64,000 nucleotides of DNA from Chloroflexota bacterium (GTDB lineage Bacteria; Chloroflexota; Anaerolineae; Anaerolineales; Villigracilaceae): contig JACRBN010000001.1 of assembly GCA_016213105.1 (NCBI GenBank), forward strand, positions 124,001 through 188,000, written 5' to 3'. Numbering within the stretch: position 1 is the stretch's first letter; each line of letters starts with the position of its first letter. Below, piece after piece: positions 34,778 through 43,531 of the stretch. A program made the position numbers and the translations under genes. Under the pieces are notes generated by a model. It was not told the origin of the DNA, did no database searches, and saw only the letters and a program-made list of their open reading frames with translations.

Positions 34778-34800
34778 CAACGAAAAATTCGTTGTATAGG
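34778..34800 (+). promoter_or_regulatory. Inverted repeat abutting a possible -10 box before the metalloprotease gene
   Basis: CAACGAA-AAA-TTCGTTG (34778-34794) is a perfect 7-3-7 dyad directly followed by TATAGG (34795-34800). It could be an operator overlapping the promoter of the gene at 34855. A second short palindrome, TTCCGCGGAA, lies about 25 bp further on. The remainder of 34615-34777 holds no gene I can support. Confidence 0.4.
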
Positions 34801-34854
34801 CGCGCGCAAACACAGTTCGTGTTCCGCGGAACCTGGTACATCAAGGAGAGAACA

Positions 34855-37446
34855 ATGAAAGCAGGGAAATCATTCCACCGAATATTGAAAGTTTTGACAG
34901 CGCTGATGCTGGTTATCCATTTCCTGGGAGGGGCTTTGATCGTCAACGCGGCAGGAGGGACGGAGGCGCCCACATCGGTCCGCGGTCAACTGATCGTTCT
35001 GTGGGGCGATGCAATCGGCAATGCCACAGACATGCGCTATTACCTGAGGACGGAAGACAGTCGAATGCTGCGGGTAAATCCCACCGAAGCGCAGATTCAG
35101 GCCCTGGGCGGGGCGGGGGCGGCGAATCGCCAATGGGTGGCGGCGACCGGCACGTGGTCCACGGGAAACAAAGAGGCGGGGATCGAGCCATCCAGTTTGA
35201 CGTTGGCAGGCGGTCGGCAGAGTCCGAATGCGGGTCTGCAAGTCAGTGGGGCCCAGCCGTGGGTCACCATCCTGTGCAAGTTCAGCGATATGCCCGATGA
35301 GCCAGGCAGCCTGCCTTATTTTCAGGGTATGTATGGCGCCGCCTGGCCCGGCCTGGACCATTACTGGCGTGAATTATCGAATAACGAAATCGAATTGACC
35401 GGGAGCGCGGCCTTTGGCTGGTTTACCCTGCCCAACCCCCGCGTTTACTATAATCCCACCGATACGATGGGGGGCATGGACCTCTACGCGCTGGCCGCGG
35501 ATTGCACCGCCGCGGCCGACGCCAGCGTGGACTTTGCCCAGTATGCCGGCATCAACATGATGTTCAATGCAGATCTGGACGGCTATGCCTGGGGCGGTTC
35601 ATTAAACCTGCTCCTCGACGGGGTGGATAAAATTTGGATGACCACCTGGCTGCCGCCCTGGGGCTATACCGATCTGGCAGTCACCTCCCACGAAATGGGC
35701 CACGGGTTCGGCCTGCCGCATTCTTTTGGCCCTTGGGGCGGTCCTTACGACAACGTCTGGGATGTGATGAGCGGCTGGTGGAGCAATTGCGATATCTCCC
35801 GGGATGACACCTATGGCTGTTTGGGGCAGCACACCATTTCCTATCACAAGGACATGCTCGGCTGGGTCGCCACGGAGCGGAAGTTCCTTGCGCCCGACAG
35901 CGGTGACATGGCCCCTGGCGAATCGAGTTCTGCAACCATCACGCTCGAACAACTGGCCCTGCCGCAAACCGAAAACTATCTGCTCGCACAAATTCCCGTG
36001 GATGACGGCCTGGGGAGTTTTTATACACTGGAGGCCCGCCGCAAGACCGGCTACGATGTGAAACTACCCGGCGAGGGAGTCGTCATTCACAAAGTGACCT
36101 ACGGCACCGCCACCGTGCTCGATGCCGACGATAACGGTGATACCAGTGACGATGGCACAATCTGGACGGTTGGCGAGACGTTCACTGACATCCAATCCGG
36201 TCTGGTCATGACAGTCGATTCCGAGACCTCCAGCGGATATACCGTGACCATCACCGTTTCCGGGCCCGATCCAAACGCGCCGCCGGTGACCTTCGATAAA
36301 CGCAATCCCAATGATGGTTCAGAGCTCTGGTGGTACCCGTCCAATCCGGTCATTACGAGTGTGTTGGCTTGGGGGCCAAGCCGGGGAGCCGAGTCCTATG
36401 AGTACTGCCTGGACATGGTCGACAACGATGCCTGCGATACCCAGTGGCTGCCCGGCCCTGCCGAAGGCTATGTCGAGTTGATCGACTCCTATGTCCCGGG
36501 CGTGTATTCCTGGCAGGTTCGTTCCACGAATCTCAACGGGACCACCCATGCCGACGATGGGGACTGGTGGAACTTCCAAATTGTCCTGGCGCCCTCCTTC
36601 CCGCTGGAACCGGGCCTGCCGTTGTCGCCGGATTCGCCCAAAATCGACACCCGCCAGCCCACCTTCCTCTGGACAGAGGTTCTCGGGGCAACCCAGTATT
36701 TCCTGGAAGTGGTGCCAGGCGACGAGTGCAAGACATTCTCAGAAAAGGTCATCGAGGTAAGCCTGAGCGGCACCTCCTTCACGCCCGCCGAGCCTTTGAA
36801 TGACAACGCCCGCTACTGCTGGCGCATCAAGACAAAATACGCTGCATACGAAAGCCCCTATTCAGCGGTCTACCAATTCACGATAGGCAACCCGACCACC
36901 TTCGCCGACGTGCCCATCGAGCATTGGGCCTGGCAGTATATCGAAAGCCTCTACAACGCCGGCATCACGGGTGGATGTTCCACCGATCCGCTCAATTTCT
37001 GTCCCGATCAATCCGTCACCCGCGCGCAGGCGGCGGTTTTCCTGCTGGTCGCCGAACACGGCAGTGGCTACACCCCGCCTGCGGCAAGCGGCATCTTCAA
37101 CGATGTTCCCGCCAACAACGGATTCGCCCCGTGGATCGAACAGTTCTTCAATGAAGGCATCACCGGCGGCTGCGGGAATGGAAATTATTGTCCCAATTCC
37201 CCGGTCACGCGTGAGCAGATGGCCGTCTTCCTGATGGTCGCCAAGTATGGCAGCGGCTACACTCCGCCCGCCGCGACGGGTGTCTTCAACGATGTGCCCG
37301 CCGATTATCCCTTTGCCCCCTGGATCGAAGCCCTGGCCGCCGAAGGCATCACCGGCGGCTGCGGCGGCGGGAACTTCTGCCCCAAGGGAACCGTCACCCG
37401 CGCCCAGATGGCGGTATTCCTGGTCACGGCTTTCAATCTGCCGTAG
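34855..37446 (+). CDS. SLH-anchored secreted metalloprotease (metzincin/M6-like)
   Basis: An 863-residue exported protein. The ATG at 34855 has AAGGAGAG upstream and gives a signal peptide (hydrophobic stretch to IVNAAGG); an in-frame upstream start at 34645 lacks a ribosome site. The zinc motif HEMGHGFGLPH (near residue 279) has the HExxHxxGxxH form and is followed by a Met-turn-like DVMSGWW (near 304), typical of metzincins and M6 immune-inhibitor-A-like proteases. Fibronectin-III-like segments (about 480-670; YEYCLDMVDNDACD, YFLEVVPGDECK) and three SLH repeats (about 681-863) follow. It is an endopeptidase tethered to the cell surface; the substrate is unknown. Confidence 0.87.
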   Translation: MKAGKSFHRILKVLTALMLVIHFLGGALIVNAAGGTEAPTSVRGQLIVLWGDAIGNATDMRYYLRTEDSRMLRVNPTEAQIQALGGAGAANRQWVAATGTWSTGNKEAGIEPSSLTLAGGRQSPNAGLQVSGAQPWVTILCKFSDMPDEPGSLPYFQGMYGAAWPGLDHYWRELSNNEIELTGSAAFGWFTLPNPRVYYNPTDTMGGMDLYALAADCTAAADASVDFAQYAGINMMFNADLDGYAWGGSLNLLLDGVDKIWMTTWLPPWGYTDLAVTSHEMGHGFGLPHSFGPWGGPYDNVWDVMSGWWSNCDISRDDTYGCLGQHTISYHKDMLGWVATERKFLAPDSGDMAPGESSSATITLEQLALPQTENYLLAQIPVDDGLGSFYTLEARRKTGYDVKLPGEGVVIHKVTYGTATVLDADDNGDTSDDGTIWTVGETFTDIQSGLVMTVDSETSSGYTVTITVSGPDPNAPPVTFDKRNPNDGSELWWYPSNPVITSVLAWGPSRGAESYEYCLDMVDNDACDTQWLPGPAEGYVELIDSYVPGVYSWQVRSTNLNGTTHADDGDWWNFQIVLAPSFPLEPGLPLSPDSPKIDTRQPTFLWTEVLGATQYFLEVVPGDECKTFSEKVIEVSLSGTSFTPAEPLNDNARYCWRIKTKYAAYESPYSAVYQFTIGNPTTFADVPIEHWAWQYIESLYNAGITGGCSTDPLNFCPDQSVTRAQAAVFLLVAEHGSGYTPPAASGIFNDVPANNGFAPWIEQFFNEGITGGCGNGNYCPNSPVTREQMAVFLMVAKYGSGYTPPAATGVFNDVPADYPFAPWIEALAAEGITGGCGGGNFCPKGTVTRAQMAVFLVTAFNLP

Positions 37447-37457
37447 TCCCATACACG

Positions 37458-37487
37458 AACGGCGCGTCCAATGGACGCGCCGTTTTT
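37458..37487. terminator. Terminator between convergent protease and BTAD genes
   Basis: A 12-bp stem (37458-37469 with 37473-37484) followed by a T-run on the plus strand; it probably serves both genes. Confidence 0.9.
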
Positions 37488-37495
37488 GATTCTGA

Positions 37496-40400
37496 TCACA
37501 ATTCGAGCAGCAAGGATGGAATCCATTCTTCGAGGGGTTCCTGCCCTGGCGCGGCGGGCGGCAGCCCCCCAACCTCCGTGACCAGGCGATTCGTCCGCTG
37601 GCGGGCTTCCTCGGCGGCGCCCGGGTGCGGATGGATGCGGGACAACAATCGCAGGGTCAGGTCGCGCCGTCCCTGGCGCAGGGTCAGGTCGGTGGCGGCG
37701 GCCAGCAGATCGAGCATCAACTGCACATCGCCCACCTGCAACGCCAGTTCCAGGGCCTGCTTGAGTCGCTCCCGCGCCGGCTCGTGCGCGGATTCGGCCA
37801 GGTCGATGTCGGCCAGGCCTGCCAGCGCCACCGCCTCCCCGCGGCGGTCATTGACTTGGCGTTTCAGCTCCAGGCCTTCGGTCAGCAGGCCACGCGCGGA
37901 TGCGTGCTGTCCCCGCTTGAAGGCCAGTTTGCCCGCGTTGGACAGGGTGGTGGCCGCACCGTGGAGATGCTCGTGCGCCTTGAAGATACCGCCGCTTTCG
38001 ACATAATAATATTGCGCACCCTCGAAGTCGCCCTGGTTTTGCAGCAGGTTACCCAAATTATTGAGCACCATGGCCGCACCGATCTCATCCTGCATGGCGC
38101 GATAGACGGCCGCCGAACGCTCGAAGCAGGCGCGCGCTTCGGCGTAGTCGCCCTGGGCCTTGGCGCAACTGCCCAGGAAGTTGAGCGCAAAGGCGGCCCC
38201 GTCCTGGTTGCCGGCCGCTTCGGAGAGGGACAGGCTCTCGCGGGCCAGCGCCGTGGCCTGGGGATAATCACCGGCGTAGTAGTTCGTGATGGCCAGCGAA
38301 TCGAGCACGCGCGCGCGGCGGGAGGGATCGTCGAGGTGTTCGAGGTGAGTCAGGGCCTGGCGCAGGTCGGCGCGCGCCGCTTCGAGCTGGCCGATCTGGG
38401 TGTGCATACGCGCCTTGCGCCCGAGCAGTTCACAAGCCAGGCCGTCGGCCCCGCTTCGCTGTGTTCGTTCAAGCATGGAGAGCACATCCGCAAAGAGGGT
38501 GATGCCTTCGACAAACCAACTCTGCACGCTGAAGAAGCTGTGCAGCACGCCCGCCGTGCGTTCCAGGGCGGGGAGGTCGCCCGCCTCGGCGGCCCGGCTC
38601 CAGGCGAGACGCAGGTTGTCCCACTCAGGGCGGATGCGCGCGCGCTGTTCGGGCGACTCGCCGCCGCCCAGGTTGGTGAGGAAATCCAGATAGTGGGCGG
38701 TGTGCCGCGCAAAGGCCAACTCGCGCGCTGCGGGCAGGGACGATAATTTCTCGGCGGCATATTGCCGCAGCAGGGGATGGATATCGTGACGTTCATCGGG
38801 CTGACGCTGGAGCAGGGACTGATCGGCCAGGTCGGCGAGCGGCGTCCATCCATCGGAGGCTTCGCCCAGGATGGCTTCCCCTGCTTCGGAGGTGAATCCG
38901 CCGCGGAAGACTGAGAGTTGGGCAAAGGCCAGTTGTTCGCGCTCCGAAAGTAAATTCCACGAGCGCTCGAAGACCGCCCGCAAACTGCGGTGCGCCTCGG
39001 GCGCGTCGCGATAGGGCGTGGATAGGAAATCCAAGTCTTGTTCGATCTGGGCGGCGATCTGGGCGCAGGGGTAATGCCGCACCCAGGCCGAGGCCAGTTC
39101 GAGGGCCAGCGGCGCGCCTTCCACCAGGCGACAGATGCGCGCGACCGATTCCGCCTGGGCGGGATCGAGAACAAAGCTGCGCTGCACGCGGCGGGCGTTC
39201 TGCGCAAAGAGGGCCATCGCCCCCGAGGACTCAGGACGCTGCGCGCCATCGGCGGGCAGGTCCAGCCCATGCAGGTCGAAGACGGTTTCCTCATACAGGT
39301 TCAGCCGCTCGCGCGAGGTAATCACCAGCTGCAGTTCGGGGGCCTGGCGCAGCAATTCCACCACGAAGGCGATGGCCGCGCCCGCGTCATCCATCAGGTG
39401 CTCGAAGTTATCCAGGATCAGCAGCGCCTCGCGCTCACGCAGATGCTCGAACAATTGCTTTTGGGGCGACTCTGCGCCGTGGAAGTTGAAGCCGATGCTC
39501 TCGGCCAGCCGCGTGACGAGAGTCTCGGGCGTGTCCACGGTGGTCAGCGGGACGAAGAAAGCCCCGTGCAGGAACTGGCCCGGGGCCTGGTTCACAAGGG
39601 CGCGTACCGCTTCGACGGCCAGGCGCGTCTTGCCCATGCCGCCCGGGCCGGTGATGGTCAACAGGCGGGCGCGGGCGAGGAGATAACCCTTGAGTTCAGC
39701 GATCTCCACATCACGGCCCACAAAGGGGATGGCGAAGGCGGGCAGTTGCAGCGCGGGGGGAAAGTCGAGGCGCTGGATGCGGCGGAAGAGGTCGAGGGTG
39801 GCCGAGGCGGGTGTGACGCCCAGGTCGGAGTCCAGTTTTTGTTTGAGGGCCTGGTGGGTTTGCAGAGCGGCGGCGCGCTGTCCCGTACGCAGGAAGAGCC
39901 ACATCAGGGTGCGGCAGGCGTCTTCATCGTAGGGATCGAGGCGCTGCCAGCGCAAGGCGGTGAACAGGCCCTGGGCGTAGAGTCCGCTCTCGAGCTGAAA
40001 ACGGGCCAGGGTACGGAGTCCGTCGCGGGCCAGTTGGCGCAGGCGTTCGCGCTGCAGGATGGCCCACTCCTCGAAGCCGTATCCATCCCGCAGGTGAAAG
40101 CCTTCCAGAAAATCCCCGCGGTACAGGTCGAGGGCGGACTGCAATCGGCGCGGGTCGGCGGGAACGCCCAACGCCTTGAGCTGGTTCTCGAACTCGACCG
40201 TATCCAGCCAGGCCTGCTCCGCGCCCGTGAAGGCCAGGGTATTGCGCTCCACGGACAGGTATTCGCCCAACTCGCGCCGCAGGGGGGTGAGGATGGTGCG
40301 CAGGTTGGTCAGCGCCTGGGTGGGGGAACGCTCGGCCCATAGCAGTTCGGCCAGTTTCTCGCGCGAGACCGGGCGCGGGTTGCAAGCCAGGTAAATGAAC

Positions 40401-40498
40401 AGCGCCTCGGCGGCGCGCGAAGGCAGCCCGTTGATGGGCGCATCCCCCTTTTGGATGGATACCTCACCCAGGAGTGAAATTCGGAGTTTCGATGGCAT
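37496..40498 (-). CDS. BTAD (SARP-like) STAND regulator with NB-ARC-type ATPase and TPRs
   Basis: A 1000-residue protein. Residues 5-95: OmpR-like winged helix (LRISLLGEVSIQKGDAPI...LFIYLACNPRPVSREKLAELLW). Residues 95-240: BTAD. Residues 255-520: ATPase with Walker A ITGPGGMGKTRLAVE, Walker B LLILDNFEHL and sensor-like LVITSRERLN. Residues 600-960: TPR array. This is the layout of AfsR-type STAND activators, which hold inactive until a ligand and ATP allow oligomerisation. CTAAGCG direct repeats lie 5 bp upstream of its start and could serve both itself and the divergent gene at 40596. Confidence 0.92.
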   Translation of the reverse strand: MPSKLRISLLGEVSIQKGDAPINGLPSRAAEALFIYLACNPRPVSREKLAELLWAERSPTQALTNLRTILTPLRRELGEYLSVERNTLAFTGAEQAWLDTVEFENQLKALGVPADPRRLQSALDLYRGDFLEGFHLRDGYGFEEWAILQRERLRQLARDGLRTLARFQLESGLYAQGLFTALRWQRLDPYDEDACRTLMWLFLRTGQRAAALQTHQALKQKLDSDLGVTPASATLDLFRRIQRLDFPPALQLPAFAIPFVGRDVEIAELKGYLLARARLLTITGPGGMGKTRLAVEAVRALVNQAPGQFLHGAFFVPLTTVDTPETLVTRLAESIGFNFHGAESPQKQLFEHLREREALLILDNFEHLMDDAGAAIAFVVELLRQAPELQLVITSRERLNLYEETVFDLHGLDLPADGAQRPESSGAMALFAQNARRVQRSFVLDPAQAESVARICRLVEGAPLALELASAWVRHYPCAQIAAQIEQDLDFLSTPYRDAPEAHRSLRAVFERSWNLLSEREQLAFAQLSVFRGGFTSEAGEAILGEASDGWTPLADLADQSLLQRQPDERHDIHPLLRQYAAEKLSSLPAARELAFARHTAHYLDFLTNLGGGESPEQRARIRPEWDNLRLAWSRAAEAGDLPALERTAGVLHSFFSVQSWFVEGITLFADVLSMLERTQRSGADGLACELLGRKARMHTQIGQLEAARADLRQALTHLEHLDDPSRRARVLDSLAITNYYAGDYPQATALARESLSLSEAAGNQDGAAFALNFLGSCAKAQGDYAEARACFERSAAVYRAMQDEIGAAMVLNNLGNLLQNQGDFEGAQYYYVESGGIFKAHEHLHGAATTLSNAGKLAFKRGQHASARGLLTEGLELKRQVNDRRGEAVALAGLADIDLAESAHEPARERLKQALELALQVGDVQLMLDLLAAATDLTLRQGRRDLTLRLLSRIHPHPGAAEEARQRTNRLVTEVGGLPPAAPGQEPLEEWIPSLLLEL

Positions 40499-40502
40499 GG
40501 CT

Positions 40503-40536
40503 CTAAGCGCTTTCTAAGCGGCAATACAGATATAAA
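40503..40536 (+). promoter_or_regulatory. CTAAGCG direct repeat between divergent BTAD and small-protein genes
   Basis: CTAAGCG at 40503-40509 and 40514-40520 has the 11-bp period of SARP sites. TATAAA at 40531-40536 is 10 bp beyond the second copy, not 8 as in the other sites, and the small gene starts 59 bp later, so this promoter is less typical. Because the repeats sit right before the ATG of the minus-strand BTAD gene, binding there could also repress that gene. Confidence 0.55.
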
Positions 40537-40595
40537 CGGTAATGGATAGCCAAATTTACCACATCCACCCGTTGATGCCATAGGTTGAATTTCCC

Positions 40596-40799
40596 ATGTC
40601 AAGCGACCGCCCCGACTATCACGTATACCTGCTACGCCTGTGGCGCGACGATGAAGCCACGCCCTGGCGCATCCAAGCCGAGGATCCGCACACGGACGAG
40701 GTGCTGGCCTTCCCAGACCTGGAGGACTTGTTCACCTTCCTACGCCGGCGCACCGGGCGGGACACATTCCCCACCGAAGATGACAGGCCCGGCCTGTGA
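40596..40799 (+). CDS. Small protein, RLW family (divergent member), upstream of an SLH gene
   Basis: A 67-residue acidic protein. YHVYLLRLWRDDEATPWRIQAEDPHTDEVLAFPDLEDLFTFL matches the layout of the 72-residue small proteins at 49699, 52430 and 58747 (LFVVRLWSET...FYFTSLNDLSDFI) but lacks the RGSVE core. No signal peptide or membrane segment. It ends 41 bp before the SLH gene at 40841 and is divergent from a BTAD regulator. No clear ribosome site is present, as in the leaderless relatives, but the promoter position does not settle whether this one is leaderless. Confidence 0.62.
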   Translation: MSSDRPDYHVYLLRLWRDDEATPWRIQAEDPHTDEVLAFPDLEDLFTFLRRRTGRDTFPTEDDRPGL

Positions 40800-40840
40800 T
40801 CGAAAGCTTATTTATTCATTCAGACAAGGAGATGAGAGAG

Positions 40841-43486
40841 ATGTTTGGAAAATTTCGCAAGCAAATCGCGCGTTGGGCTTCCGCCCTGGCGGCGCTGGCC
40901 CTGCTGCTGACCAACACAGCCAGCGTGCGGGCCTCGGGCACCACGGAACTGGAGGCCGATATTTACACCGCTCCCTACGGCAGGGATGATTCCAATCCAT
41001 CGGACATGGTGGTCTTCAACGGAAAATTGTACTTCAGCGCGCTTGGAGATGCGGACTACGGATATGAGTTGTGGGTATATGACGGGGTCAACCCGCCCGG
41101 CATGGCTGTGGACATTCAGCCCGGCCTCATGGATTCCAGTCCGACTTCCCCGGTCATATTCAACAATATGTTGTATTTTGGCGCGTACGACCTGGCCACG
41201 GGATATGAGTTATGGAAATACGACGGGGTCAACGCCCCCAGCCTGGTGGTCGACATCAACAGCGGCTCGAATTCCTCCTATCCCGATGATCTGGCCGTAT
41301 ACAACAATGCGCTCTACTTCAGCGCAGACGGCGGGGACGGGGCGGGCACCGAGCTATGGAAGTATGATGGGGTCAACGCCCCCAGCCGCGTGGCCGACAT
41401 CCACCCAGGCTCGGGCAGTTCCCACCCCGCCTATATGACGGTGGTGGGCAATTTTCTGGTCTTCAATGCGAACGGCAACGATGGCGCGGGGGAAGAACCC
41501 TGGGTGTATAACGGCGTCAACCCGCCCAGCCGTGTGGGCGACCTCAACCCCGGCGCGGCTTCCTCATACCCGCAGAATTTCACGCTGTTCAACAGCGTCT
41601 TGTACTTCGGCGCGGAAGATGGAGTGAATGGCAATGAATTGTGGAAGTACACCGGCGTCGGCCCGGCCACCCTGGCTGCTGATATCATCAGCGGCTCCGA
41701 TTCCTCCTATCCCGCAGACTTGGCGGTCCTGGATAACAAACTATATTTCAGGGCCGAAGATGCAAACGGTGATTCCGAATTGTGGGAGTACGATGGTGTC
41801 AACCCACCCAGCCTGACCGCGGATATTTGCCCAAGTTATTCCTCCTACCCGCAAGAGATGACAGCCTTCGATGGCCGCTTGTACTTCCAGGCCGACGGAT
41901 GCAATACGGCCGGGTATGAGCTTTGGTCGTATGACGGCGTGAACCCGCCCGCGATGGTCAGGGATATCAACCCGGAAGGCAATGGTTCCTATCCCAATGA
42001 ACTGGCGGTCTTCAACGGAAACCTGTATTTCAGCGCCAACGGCAACGACGGGGCGGGCCAGGAGTTGTGGAAATACGACGGCGTCAACCCGCCCACGCGC
42101 ATCGCCGATATCTACAGCGGCTCATTCGACGCATCCATAGCCTACCTGACCGAGTTCAACAACACACTTTACTTCCGCGCCCGCGACAGCCACGGCTACG
42201 AATTGTGGAAGTATGACGGCGTCAACCCGCCCAGCCTGGTCGCGGATATCTACAGCGGGACGAGCAGTTCCTCCCCGGGCTACCTGACCGTCTTCAACAA
42301 CATCCTGTACTTTGCTGCCAACGGCAACGATGGGGCCGGCTACGAATTATGGAAATACGATGGCATCAACCCGCCCAGCCGCGCCGCTGACATCTACGCC
42401 GGCTCCATGAGTTCCTCACCGATGGGCCTGACCGTATTCGATGGCATGCTCTATTTCGGCGCAAATGGCAACAACGGAGCAGGCAACGAATTATGGAAGT
42501 ATGACGGGGTCAACCCACCCACAATGGCAGCAAACATCGCCAGCGGATCCGCCAACTCCTACCCCACCGACCTGGCGACGATGAACGGCATCCTCTACTT
42601 CCGCGCCTACGATGCGCTCACGGGCTTCGAACTGTGGCAATACGACGGCGTTAATCCGCCCAGCCTCCTGGCTGACATTGCCAGCGGTGCGGCTAATTCC
42701 TATCCCGGTTCGCTGACCGTCTTCGACGACCGTCTGTACTTCCGCGCGTCCGAATCATCCAACGGCCTGGAACTGTGGATGTATGACGGTGTCCACCCGC
42801 CCAGCCTCGAACTCGACCTGTGGCCGGGCGAGATCAGTTCGTACACCGATTCCCTGGCCGTCTTCAACGGAAAACTATTCTTCGGCGGGGATGCCGGCAA
42901 CAGCGCGGGCAACGAACTTTGGTCTTACGTCAAGGATCCCATCTTCGCCGACGTGCCCCAGAATCACTGGGCCAACAACCAGATCGAGGATATCTACGAG
43001 TACGGCATCACCGGGGGCTGCGGCGGCAGCAACTACTGTCCCAACGGCAACGTCACCCGCGAGCAGATGGCCGTCTTCCTGCTCAAAGGCAAGCATGGCT
43101 CCGCCTACACCCCACCCCCCGCTTCAGGCACAGTCTTCAACGATGTGCCGGCCAGCGACCCCTTTGCCCCGTGGATCGAGCAACTGGCCGCCGAAGGCAT
43201 CACCGGTGGCTGCGGCGGGAATAACTATTGTCCCGACCAGGCCGTCACGCGCGAGCAGATGGCGGTCTTCCTGCTGGTCGCCGAGCACGGCAGCAGCTAC
43301 ACTCCGCCCGCCGCGACGGGCGTCTTCAATGATGTGCCCGCTAACAATCCATTCGCCCCCTGGATCGAGGCGCTGGCCGCCGAAGGCATCACCGGCGGCT
43401 GCGGTGGCGGCAACTTCTGCCCCAAGGGAACCGTCACACGCGCCCAGATGGCGGTATTCCTCGTTGCGGCTTTCAATTTGCCGTAA
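40841..43486 (+). CDS. SLH-anchored surface protein built of ELW..DG repeats
   Basis: An 881-residue exported protein. The ATG at 40841 is chosen for the AAGGAG at 40826-40831; in-frame ATG 40832 and GTG 40796 are alternatives. After the signal peptide (RWASALAALALLLTNTASVRA) come about fourteen repeats of roughly 45-50 residues ending ELWKYDGVNPPS, each with LYFxAxGNDGAG, a pattern of beta-propeller-like ELWxxDGT repeats. Three SLH repeats follow (about 700-881). It is the only non-helix, non-protease surface protein of the island. The function may be adhesion or glycan binding. Confidence 0.88.
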   Translation: MFGKFRKQIARWASALAALALLLTNTASVRASGTTELEADIYTAPYGRDDSNPSDMVVFNGKLYFSALGDADYGYELWVYDGVNPPGMAVDIQPGLMDSSPTSPVIFNNMLYFGAYDLATGYELWKYDGVNAPSLVVDINSGSNSSYPDDLAVYNNALYFSADGGDGAGTELWKYDGVNAPSRVADIHPGSGSSHPAYMTVVGNFLVFNANGNDGAGEEPWVYNGVNPPSRVGDLNPGAASSYPQNFTLFNSVLYFGAEDGVNGNELWKYTGVGPATLAADIISGSDSSYPADLAVLDNKLYFRAEDANGDSELWEYDGVNPPSLTADICPSYSSYPQEMTAFDGRLYFQADGCNTAGYELWSYDGVNPPAMVRDINPEGNGSYPNELAVFNGNLYFSANGNDGAGQELWKYDGVNPPTRIADIYSGSFDASIAYLTEFNNTLYFRARDSHGYELWKYDGVNPPSLVADIYSGTSSSSPGYLTVFNNILYFAANGNDGAGYELWKYDGINPPSRAADIYAGSMSSSPMGLTVFDGMLYFGANGNNGAGNELWKYDGVNPPTMAANIASGSANSYPTDLATMNGILYFRAYDALTGFELWQYDGVNPPSLLADIASGAANSYPGSLTVFDDRLYFRASESSNGLELWMYDGVHPPSLELDLWPGEISSYTDSLAVFNGKLFFGGDAGNSAGNELWSYVKDPIFADVPQNHWANNQIEDIYEYGITGGCGGSNYCPNGNVTREQMAVFLLKGKHGSAYTPPPASGTVFNDVPASDPFAPWIEQLAAEGITGGCGGNNYCPDQAVTREQMAVFLLVAEHGSSYTPPAATGVFNDVPANNPFAPWIEALAAEGITGGCGGGNFCPKGTVTRAQMAVFLVAAFNLP

Positions 43487-43497
43487 TCCCGCACGAA

Positions 43498-43531
43498 AAA
43501 AGACAGCCGACCTTCGGGTCGGCTGTCTTTT
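43498..43531. terminator. Bidirectional terminator between convergent genes
   Basis: A perfect 15-bp stem (43498-43512 with 43517-43531) with a TTCG tetraloop; the A-run on the left and T-run on the right let it work in both directions. Confidence 0.95.

Noticed and set aside
40542-40583. 13-codon frame right after the CTAAGCG promoter
   Set aside because: It would fit a leaderless start, but it is very short and has no family or conservation evidence.
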